Origin: Lunularia cruciata
Lineage: Eukaryota; Streptophyta; Marchantiopsida; Lunulariales; Lunulariaceae
Direction of reading: 5' to 3'
Length of the DNA: 64,000 nt
NCBI GenBank assembly: GCA_948567375.1
Contig: OX419763.1
Span: 1,302,001 to 1,366,000, forward strand
Program-made: the position numbers and the translations under genes
Shown here: positions 55,559 through 64,000 of the stretch, piece by piece
Numbering within the stretch: position 1 is the first letter of the stretch
Layout of the letters: every line of letters starts with the position of its first letter
The notes under the pieces: model-generated
The model's database searches: none
Told to the model about the DNA's origin: nothing
What the model saw: only the letters and a program-made list of their open reading frames with translations

Positions 55559-57546
55559 TATGAAGGTCTGCATCGAGAGAACAATGGGAAGAGAGAGCTT
55601 GAAGACGAGCACTTCAGCGTGAAGAAGATGAACGTCTGAACATCCCATCCATCGTTGACAAAACTGAACGAGAGGTGTTGGATTTTCAACTCCTTCACAA
55701 AGTGCAAGAAGCCTTGCAAGAACTTGACCGCAAGAAATGCAAAGGCGGTTGGCAAGGCTACTTTGCATCTCCCTCTTCTTCCAAGAAGAAGAAAGAATCA
55801 AGTGGGCAAACATATGCATTGCGGCCTAGTACACCAACTTCCCCTAGAGCTGTAAAGGAAGTTGTGTCCTTGAAGAACTTTGTTTGAGAAAAGACAGCAT
55901 GAACACTTACTGAAGACGAGTGTCAACATCTTCTACGAACGATTCCTCGGTTGTCCCAAAGGAATTTTGAAGAACCAATCAAAGGTGTTGATCCTGAATC
56001 TTCCTCTCAGGTTGAAGTTGACACCCTCATAGTAGAAATTTTCGGAGAAGACCCTACCTTGAATTTGACGAATTGGAATCCCTGGGCTCACAACACGGCG
56101 TCAATACCAGCCAATCCTTCAATTCCATCAAGTTCAACACTACCTCAGCCGATCCTAGTGCATCAAACAATGACTTCGCTGCCTGTCACCCAACACGCCA
56201 TGTGAAGTACAAGGGGACAGAACACGACAAAGACCCCGATGAGTTCATTGACGAATTCGAAGTCATCTCTTTTGCCAACAAGGAGCATGACTCGGCGGAT
56301 CGATTGATAATTTTCCCAAGTTTGCTCTGAAAGAAAGCTCGGAGCTGTTACACCCATGTGACCCAGAAGAGGTTTGTACCCACGGATTGGGCAGACTTGA
56401 GAAACAACTTCCTAGAATGATTCCAAGAGGTTGACTACGACACGAGTGTCTTCACGGCACTCAACGATTTGGACCGAGGCAAGAAGGAGAAGTTGAGAGA
56501 CTACTCTGAGCGGTTCATGGCACTATTGAACCGAGTTCCCAAGCAATTGGGGGTGGTGGGTTACTTCAATGCCCAAGCCATTACTTGGTTCCTTGGGGGC
56601 CTTTCACCAGAGATACGAATCTTTGCCAGGGAGAGGAATGTAACTTCCCTGGACAAAGTACTCAAACATGTCACTCGTTATGAAGCGGCCCACTCTCACT
56701 CTGCCGGTAACCAGAGAAATCAGGAGAAGAAAGGCAAGAAGCCCAGAAGGAGAGCTTTGCGCAGTACCTCCCCTTCTTTGGACGAATCCTCCACGTCTTT
56801 GAGCTCTTCTTCGGAATCTGAAGAAGAATCAAAGCCAAGACGAGTCAGAAGACGTAGAGGCAAGAAACCAGTGACTCCTCCAGCCAAGAGTGTACATAAG
56901 GCAGATGCCAAGCTGGATGCCCTCATCAAGGAGTTTTTGGATTTCAAGATCCAGATGATTGGGGCCAAAGACCGAAAGAAGGCCCCAGCATTTAGAAGAT
57001 CTAATGTATGGTGCACCGCATGTGGCAAATCAGGCCACGCCAACACAGAATGCAATACTCATAATGCATTCCTGGTGCAGCAAATTGATTGGGTTCCGGG
57101 ATGGAACCAAGACAAGGACAAAGAGGCGGTGTACCAAACTCAGGAAGTATAGCCTCAAGCAAGCACATCGTATCAAGGTCCGAGGTTTGGACCTAGGGAG
57201 TATAACCCCAATGCTCCTCCACCGATGAGCAACCAAAATCGGCCTCAAAATGTTGCACCTGGAGCCTATTATAATTGTGGCTCGATGGGACATTGGTCTC
57301 CAAACTATCCCGAGCCAAGAAGGCAAATTGGGTACATTCCCCTATGCGGAAATTGTAAAGGATTGGGGTATACGGGCAATCAATGTCCTCACCCACCAAA
57401 CCCGAAGCCACTTGTAAAGTATGTACAGATCCCCGCTGAGTGTGCAGCACTGCAGCCAAAGGGGGATACGAATGTAAATTGCATCACTATTGATGAAGAA
57501 AGGCCTCAAGAAGGGAGTCCGGCCTCAGAAGGAGAATGGCCGGACC
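55559..57546 (+). pseudogene. gag: gag of E3 (start codon lost, C-terminal part deleted)
   Basis: The usual start ATG is AGG here, so initiation is lost. The N-terminal region (55,675-55,887) and the region before the capsid-like domain (55,951-56,330) are open in pieces. The Retrotrans_gag-like domain continues to a 227-codon open stretch at 56,469-57,152 (LRDYSERFMALLNRVPKQLG; SPEIRIFARERNVTS). Knuckle 1 is intact (57,012-57,053, CTACGKSGHANTEC). Knuckle 2 (57,268-57,309) has both outer Cys changed to Tyr. Knuckle 3 has His changed to Tyr. TAG at 57,150 stands where E1 has CAA. At about 57,546 the gag C-terminus and all of the protease are deleted in frame. Confidence 0.87.
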
Positions 57547-60474
57547 TCGCCTCGGGTGAACTTGACTTGGAGGAAGGGGGTTTAATGGCAGCTCACCTTG
57601 GATTAAGCCGAGTAAGCCACCTTGAAGGAGTCATCAACCCCGATGACTATCAAGATGTTTTATTAATTGAAGGAAAAATTTTAAAAATTTCAAAGACAGT
57701 TACTTTGGAGGAGTTGCCAGGATACATTGCCCTGTTTATAGAATTCTAGGATGTATTTGCCTGGTCGATTGATCAAATGCCGGGTATTCCACAAGAATTT
57801 GGAGAACACCGGATTGATCTGGTTGAAGGTGCAGTTCCGGTTTGGCAGCGACAATACCGCCTAAACCCGAAGTACTCTCTGTTGGTAAAAGATGAAATTG
57901 ACAAGTACTTAGGGGCCAGAATCATCTTCGCTGTCTTAAGCAGTAAATGGGTTTCCCCCATTGTCATTTTCCCAAAGAAGAAAACAAGGAAGATCCAAGT
58001 GTGCCAAGACTTCCAGAAGTTGAACACAGTCACAAGGAAAGATCATCATCCCTTGCCTTTTACCGATACAATTTTAGATAAGGTAGCTGGGCATCCTTGT
58101 TATAGTTTTCTCGATGGATTTTTAGGGTACAATCAAGTATCCATTCGAGAAGAAGACAAGGACAAAACTACATTCATGACCGATTGGGGCACTTTTGCTT
58201 ACAATCAAATGCCCTTTGGGTTGTGTAATCCTCCCGCTACTTTCCAGCGGATGATGAATTCAATCTTCAAAGATTTCCTACGCAAATTTGTGGAAGTTTT
58301 TATTGATGAATTTTGTGTGTTTGGACGAAGAGATGTACATTTAGATTACCTTTGCCAAATGTTTGAAAGGTGTCATTTTGCCGGCTTGTCATTATATCCG
58401 GAGAAATGCTTCTTTGCAATGAAGGAGGGAATTCTTTTGGGGCATCGGGTGTCAAGCCGAGGTATTGAAGTCGATGTTGAGAAGGTCAAGATAATCACAG
58501 CTTTGGAATCCCCAAAGAACATCCGGGAGCTGAGAGCCTTCTTGGGACATGTCGGATATTACAAACACTTCATGTCAAACTATGTAGTGCTTGCTGCACC
58601 ACTTACAAAGCTTCTGAAGAAATCCGAAGACTGTCTGTGGGAAGCAAATCAAGAAGAAGCTTTCCAAGAAGAAGAAGTTGGTTGAAGCACTAGTTATGAG
58701 GGCCCCGAATTGGGACGTCCCTTTTCATGTATATGTAGACACTTTGTCCATGGCCATCGGAGTCATCTTAAGTCAGAAGGACAAGAAGAAGAAGGACTAC
58801 CCGGTATATTATGCCTGCCAACAACTTTCAGTTTCTGAAAAGAACTATTTGACAACCAAAAGAGAAGCACTCGGAATGGTGTATGCTTGCAAGAAATTTT
58901 GTCATTATTTGTTGGAGTATGAGTTTGTCTTCTATGTTGACCATTATGCATTGCAACATTTGGTCAAGAAGGCAGATTTATTGGGACGAATTGCAAGATG
59001 GATCTTGTTGTTACAAGAATTCATGTATACTATACAAGTAAGGAAGGGAGCTTTGCATTCAAATGCGGACTTCCTGTCCAGGTTAGAAACTCAAGACCAA
59101 GAGTGGGAAATTGACGATCGGTTCCCTGACAAAGAGTTGTATCACTTATCAGCAATGCAAAGTACGAGGTATGCAGCTGAATATAATTATCTGAATATAC
59201 TCCATTGTCCTAAGGGGATGGACCCGGAACAATAGGCAGTCTTTCTCAGGAAAATGGGGCCATACCAGCTTAAACACAACATTTTATTTAAGATGGGCAA
59301 AGACGAAGTACTTCGGCGATGCTTGGAGTCATACGAAGTAGGAGGAGTGATTGAATCTTTGCACTCCAAAGCATCGGGAGGACACTTTGCTCTGAATAAT
59401 ACTGTAAAGAAAATCCTTTCGGCAGGGTATTGGTGGCCTACAATGTACAAAGATGTACATGCTCATATCCAAAGCTGTGACGCTTGTCAAAGAACGGGGA
59501 AGCCGACGGCTACTTCTCAATGGCCTTTGAGACCAATTTTGCCTTTGGCCCCATTTGAGAAATGGGGGATTGATTTTGTGGGTCCCATTCAACCAGTGAC
59601 CCAAGTCACAAGAAAGCGATACATTTTGGTTTGCACTGACTATGCTACCAAGATGGTCGAAGCTGAAGCAACTCGCAGAGATGATGCTGAAACTGTGGCA
59701 GAATTCTTCTTTCAAAACATCATCTCCTGATATGGGTGTCCTCTGGAATTAGTCAGTGACCGAGAAACACATTTTTTGAACTCTGTAATGGAGGCATTAA
59801 CCAAGTACTTTCAGATTAAACATCGGAAGACGACTCCTTATAACCCAAAAGCAAATGGCTTAACGGAAAAAGCTAATGGGTTAGTTTGTAAAATTTTGAA
59901 TAAGGTGACTGTCAATTATGCCTATGACTAGGATACAAAATTACCAGCCGCGTTGTGGGCATATTGAACGACAGAGAAGATTACAACCAAACAAACTCCA
60001 TACTTCTTGACATATGGCTTGCATCCCATACTGCCAGTTGAATTTGAAGTTCCGACATATCGGGTTCTTTGCAAAGAACGAATGTCGGAAGAAGAAAGTC
60101 AGGATCTTCGGATTCATCAATTGATGTGGTTAGAAGAGAAAAGAGACAATGCAATGCAAACCACAAAAGAAGTACAAGCACAGAGCAAAGTCAGGCACGA
60201 TAAGAGAATCAAGCTTGTGACTGTAGAAGAAGGGGATTTGGTTTTGTTATATGACAATTGCCAAATATTTTTTCTTGGCAAGTTGCATTTGCGATGGATG
60301 GGTCCCTATCGAGTTCTTCATCTTTACGAAAATGGGTCCATGCAGCTTGTAGACTTGGAAGGTAATCCTTTTGCCACTCAAGTAAACGGGTGGAGAGTTC
60401 AGAGATATTGGACCATAGATTCGGAAGTTTCTAAAACACCCGAGGTCTATGTTCGCGGGGATGCTCACATTTGA
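57547..60474 (+). pseudogene. pol: pol of E3: reverse transcriptase, RNase H, integrase; no protease
   Basis: After the deletion the frame reads ASGELDLEEGG to TAG 57,747-57,749. Reverse transcriptase is then open for 302 codons (57,777-58,685), with MPFGLCNPPATFQRMM and the catalytic box changed to FIDE (58,302-58,310; second Asp to Glu). A frameshift near 58,672 precedes RNase H (58,678-59,235; YVDT, REAL, YVDH, NADFLSRL). The integrase zinc region is at 59,340-59,490 (SCDACQRTGK). The core Asp (59,572), Asp (59,758) and Glu (59,866) are present with exactly 35 residues between the last two. Stops lie at 59,233, 59,728 (TGA for Arg), 59,929 and 59,965. The C-terminal 155 codons are open to TGA 60,472-60,474. 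Confidence 0.9.
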
Positions 60475-60485
60475 GGGAGGGGGTA
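60473..60485 (+). promoter_or_regulatory. Polypurine tract of E3
   Basis: GAGGGAGGGGGTA overlaps the pol stop codon and directly precedes the 3' LTR. Confidence 0.9.
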
Positions 60486-60899
60486 TGTGGTGCCCACATT
60501 TTTGTTTTTTTTCCAAAATAAAGGAGGAGAAGTGTATCGAGAAGTCGGATTGCGCCTGTATGGCCGAAGAAGGCAAAGAAAAGAGTCTTCAGGATGAAAC
60601 CCAAAGTAAAGTGACTTCGGGTCATAAGGTGAAGTACTCGGAAATGCCCTATCAGCATACAACCCAAAGTAAATTGTCTTTGTATTGGGGGGAGCTCAAC
60701 CCGAGGCGAAGATAGTCTAACAACCTTTCATCGGGGCAAGAAATTCAAGAAGAGGCCGTTTAAAAACTGGCAGCCCATACGCGCGAAGGTTGAATGACAG
60801 TGACAGGTGCATGCCGGAGGTGTGATTTCTTGGTAGAAACTTGAAGTGACAAAGGACAAAGAAGGGCAACTCTATAAAAATTGAGCTTGCAACAACAAA

Positions 60900-61830
60900 A
60901 TGTTGAGTAATTTTCCTTTGCCATTGAGAAGTCGTCTTGCAGGTGATCAAGGGAAAGGAAATAGAGTTGGACTCGTGTTAGTGCGCAAGGGAGAAGTCAC
61001 GAGAGTGAAATCGAGAGAGAGTGAGAAGGTAGAAGAGATGGGAGGAGGGAAGAAGAACTCCAAATTTGCAGTGAGAAATCATGCGATTTGGAGGTTAGAT
61101 GTAATAGCAAGGATCGAAGTCTTGAGCCAACTTTGGATCACCTTTCTGGCATGGAACTGGAATGTAAGCTTTCCAGGATTCATGACAGAAATCATCAAGA
61201 GTAAGTGTCTTGATGGACCTGAGGAAGAAGGGAAGAGAGGAAATCTGGCTCCTTGGACAATGTCGGATTGGAGACTTGTACTCGGGAAGGAGGCAGGCTC
61301 GGAGCAGGGAGCCATGTTCTTGAGGAAGGGAGAGATAGCCCAGGAAACTCAGGAAGTGAGGCGCTTTCTCTTCGAAGAGAACGAAGAATGGGTATAAGGT
61401 TGAGAGTTACAAGGATCCGATGAAGAGAAGAATTGTGAGTGCTCTCATGGCAATCTTGGAGCCAGAGAGAACAACTTATGTGATGAAACACTAAGCGGTG
61501 TTCTTCCATAAATTGTTTGCAAGAGAGCCTATTAATTGGGCAAGGTGCTTCCATGGGAGGACGAGACAAATGGTGTGGAATTTGCGTGATAAGTTGCCTC
61601 CACACTACATCGTGCCGTTTGCAGCACATTTCTACCTCGGGTTGAATTTGCTCAATTTGGCGGAGTGAAGCAGAATGGTGTCTCACTTCCATCCCAACTT
61701 GAGAAGAGAAGTTGACATGGAGGAGCAGCAGTACATTCTCCAAATCCAAAGCACAGATGATTACTACACGAAGATGGGTAAGAGCGTGGAGATAAAAGCG
61801 AGTACTCCCCCAACAAAGAAGAGAGGTCGG
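60900..61830 (+). pseudogene. LTR-borne coiled-coil gene, lineage A, E3 3' LTR, first copy (truncated)
   Basis: ATG 60,900 (MLSNFPLPLRSRLAGDQG) lies 27 bp after TATAAAAA (60,873-60,880). It is open for 165 codons through FLAWNWNVSFPGFMTEI and DWRLVLGKEAG to the 2-bp loss at about 61,360, shared with the 5' LTR. The conserved block continues in another frame with stops near 61,493 and 61,668, and ends in the basic patch at 61,830, where the telomere-like tract begins. Confidence 0.82.
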
Positions 61831-61836
61831 GGAGTA

Positions 61837-61880
61837 CCCTAACCCTAAACCCTTAACCCTAAACCCTAAACCCTATACCC
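61837..61880 (+). repeat. Interstitial telomere-like tract (CCCTAAA)
   Basis: About 44 bp built from CCCTAAA, with CCCTAA and CCCTTAA variants and a final CCCTATACCC. It sits exactly where the 3' LTR departs from the 5' LTR and where about 1.65 kb is missing. Retroelement sequence lies on both sides, so this is not a chromosome end. Confidence 0.92.
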
Positions 61881-63002
61881 GTCTTCTTCTTTGGACAATA
61901 ATAATGGGAGAAACCAATTCAATGCTCAAGACTAGAAAATTTATCTTGGCTTCCAAGTACTTGTTGATTTCATCTTTCACTAAAAGTGAGTACTTCAAGT
62001 TCAAGCAATATTGTCTCTGCCAAATTTGGATTGTATCTTCAAGAAGATCAATCAGATGTTCCCCAAATTGTATATGAGTTCTTGGCATTTGATCAATAGA
62101 CCAGGATAGTACATATTGGTACTCAATAAACAGGGTGGTGTATCCTACCTGCTTGTCCAAAGTAATTGTCTTTGATAGTTTCAAAAATTTTGCCTTTGGA
62201 TAATATTACATCTTGATAGTCATCAGGGTTGATGACTCCTTCAACATCTAACAAGATCTAGGTGAGACTTACATTGTCTCCTATATCTAACATCTTCCTA
62301 TCTATACAATCTCTCAAACAAATCAAAAGATTATTCAGATTGGCATCCTTTGCCTTCCTCTTCCTTGTCTCTTGCACTAGCAACTTCAATTTGTGCAATC
62401 TTGCCTCCTCCAACTTGACCTCGGTGTCAGTACTCAACATCACCTTCAACTCCACAATTACTTCTTCTACTAAATCCATCTCCATCCTTGAAACTATCTT
62501 CTCCTTACTTCTCTCTACTTCCAACTTGTTCTAGTACATCATCAACTCGTCCTCAATTCTGCTTTTAATGCTTCCTTTTCCTCAGCATAATGGACTAGTT
62601 GAGCTTCTATGCTTCTGATCAAACCATGCAATCGATCTTCCTCCCAATGTCTAATAGTCAATTCTTGTTGCTAGGCTTGATCCTTCTCCATTGCACTCTT
62701 TCTCAAACTCTCCAGCTCTTGCTCCATCACTACTACAATTGCCTTCAAGTGTATGATTTCCAACCTTGCATCAATGACTTCACTCTTCATCTTCTTGAAT
62801 GACACCTTCTGCTCCTTCAACTCTTCACTGCATTTCAAGAAGTTCTCCTACAAGGTATTAAAACTCTTCTTCCAAAGAATTGCTTCATCTTGGAGTTCTT
62901 TGGCTCCCTTCTCTCCTTGGATTAGCTTACTCCTTAACTTTGAGGTCTCTTCACTCAAGGACCTCACTACTTGTAGCTCATCCTTCACTTCAGGATGATC
63001 TA
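61878..63002 (-). other. Minus-strand mosaic inside the E3 3' LTR
   Basis: It is nearly identical to 51,597-52,730: the reverse transcriptase leader (62,184-61,873, FGEHLIDLLEDTIQIWQRQY) and the lineage B-like LTR gene end (62,524-62,258 and beyond). The right junction to GAGAGCCTATTAATTGGGC is the same as in the 5' LTR. Confidence 0.82.
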
Positions 63003-64000
63003 CAAGTTCAGGAGAGCCTATTAATTGGGCAAGGTGCTTCCATGGGAGGACGAGATAGATGGTGTGGAATTTGCGGGATAAGTCGCCTCCACACTACATC
63101 GTGCCGTTTGCAGCACATTTCTACCTCGGGTCGAATTTGCTCAATTTGGCAGAGCAAAGCAGAATGGTGTCTCACTTCCATCCCAACTTGAGAAGAGAAG
63201 TCGACGTGGAGGAGCAGTAGTACATTCTCCAAATCCGAGGCACAGATGATTACTACATGAAGACGGGTAAGAGCATGGAGATAGAAGCAAGTACTCCCCC
63301 GACAAAGAAGAGAGGTCGGCAAGGTGACGCCGGAGATATCAAGAAACCCCGGAAGACGTGCAGAGGCAACCCGAGGCAAGGTATGGTGGTAATTAAGTCG
63401 GAGGATGAAGACTCAGAAGGGGATGCCGAGCTCAAAACGGAAGACTCGGAACACAAGGAGGAGCCTGAGCTAACGTTGCAGAGCGGAGATACGAGCAGCA
63501 ATAGTGATGAAGGGGGAGAGATGACATCGGAACCAGCGGCTGACAAATACGAAGAAGAAGAAGTGCACGCCAAGATGGAAGCCAAAGACAACACACAGTT
63601 GGAGGACAAAGTAACTGTGCCTGAGGAAAAGAAGATCGCAATACAGCAAGGAGTTTGCTCAAGACGTAAGGCGAAGTGTGAAGCGGGGCCAAGTAAAGCA
63701 AAGGAAGAGGTAGGAGAAAGCTCGGGGAGTGAGGCATCAATCCCGATACGAAGACTGCAGAGGAGAAGGCGAGTATCGGGTGAAGAAGAGGTAAGGAAGG
63801 AGATTTCTACGTAGGAAGAAGTAGGTGCAAGAAATGGAGTGGAGTACCTGTAGGAAATTGTGTGTCCATTGTTGGTAAGGTTGGAGCACAAGAAGAGGGA
63901 GATGCAGTGGACATGTCCGGAGGTGATGACTATGTTGTAGGTATTAGCGCGATTAGAAGAAGAGTGTAACCCAAGGTGAGGAGGAAAGGGAAGTATTGCG
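63003..64000 (+). pseudogene. LTR-borne coiled-coil gene, lineage A, E3 3' LTR, second copy (partial)
   Basis: It begins at GEPINWARCFHGRTR-equivalent codons and continues to the window end. TAG replaces glutamine near 63,054 and 63,219. It is then open for 185 codons (63,257-63,814) through the basic patch (TPPTKKRGRQGD), the acidic linker and IPIRRLQRRRRVSGEEEVRK. Further TAGs at 63,813, 63,851 and 63,939 break it before the coiled coil. Confidence 0.8.

Larger units (their letters stand above)
48609..64000 (+). mobile_element. E3: LTR retrotransposon with rearranged LTRs and no protease; 3' end outside the window
   Basis: 5' LTR 48,609-55,475, primer site 55,483-55,500, gag from about 55,559, pol to 60,474, polypurine tract, 3' LTR from 60,486. 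Both LTRs share a chimeric structure with an identical right breakpoint (52,730 and 63,002). Both also share the same frame-breaking change in the LTR gene (49,478 and 61,360), so these existed in the RNA that made E3. The five bases before it are GTGAG; the partner duplication would lie beyond 64,000. Confidence 0.92.
60486..64000 (+). repeat. 3' LTR of E3, runs off the window
   Basis: It starts TGTGGTGCCCACA. It aligns with the 5' LTR up to 61,830 and again from 61,878, but lacks the equivalent of about 49,945-51,597, which is replaced by a telomere-like tract. Confidence 0.92.

Noticed and set aside
60475-60485. env-like gene after pol
   Set aside because: The pol stop overlaps the polypurine tract in E1, E2 and E3, leaving no room for another frame before the 3' LTR.
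61837-61880. Chromosome end or subtelomere
   Set aside because: The tract is about 44 bp, imperfect, and has the same retroelement on both sides.
1-64000. CRISPR array, bacterial operons or riboswitches
   Set aside because: No regular short repeats with spacers, no ribosome-binding-site-led gene clusters; all content is eukaryotic retroelement sequence.

Overview
The window is a stack of nested, mostly decayed LTR retrotransposons from one Ty3/gypsy family. I see no host protein gene, rRNA, tRNA gene or CRISPR array. The organism is most likely a land plant with a large, repeat-rich nuclear genome. Three things support this: the primer-binding sites match plant tRNA-Asp, the polymerase resembles the plant Tat/Athila branch of Ty3/gypsy, and there is a short CCCTAAA (plant telomere) tract at 61,837-61,880. 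I cannot resolve the lineage further.

Layout, left to right. (1) 1-15,094: plus-strand element E1, whose 5' end lies before the window. It has an LTR end, primer site, gag and protease, then a solo LTR (3,912-9,268) inserted between protease and reverse transcriptase, then pol, polypurine tract and 3' LTR. The solo LTR carries a second, shorter solo LTR (6,279-8,193). Each insertion has an exact 5-bp target duplication. (2) 15,095-21,408 and 35,302-about 37,404: an older minus-strand element H (gag, primer site, LTR). It is split by a minus-strand solo LTR (15,770-19,553, duplication CCTTT) and by the complete element E2 (21,409-35,301, duplication GAGGA). (3) 37,405-48,608: a scrambled zone of LTR and gag pieces in both orientations. 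(4) 48,609 to the window end: plus-strand element E3, with a rearranged 5' LTR, primer site, gag, pol without protease, polypurine tract, and a 3' LTR that runs off the window.

The outstanding feature is that the LTRs are very long (about 3.0-3.8 kb before rearrangement) and carry a gene in U3. It is a same-strand reading frame of about 857 codons in the best copy. It follows a TATA box and stops about 120 bp before a second conserved TATA-like box that probably starts the genomic RNA. The predicted product has a conserved tryptophan-rich N-terminal block, a basic patch, an acidic low-complexity linker and a long coiled coil. Two diverged lineages (A and B) share the same motifs. Every copy here is broken, so any function would rest on other copies in the genome. 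I do not recognise the protein.

Gag has a Retrotrans_gag domain and three CCHC zinc knuckles. Pol has an aspartic protease, reverse transcriptase, RNase H and integrase. The pol stop codon abuts the polypurine tract, so no separate env-like frame lies between pol and the 3' LTR.
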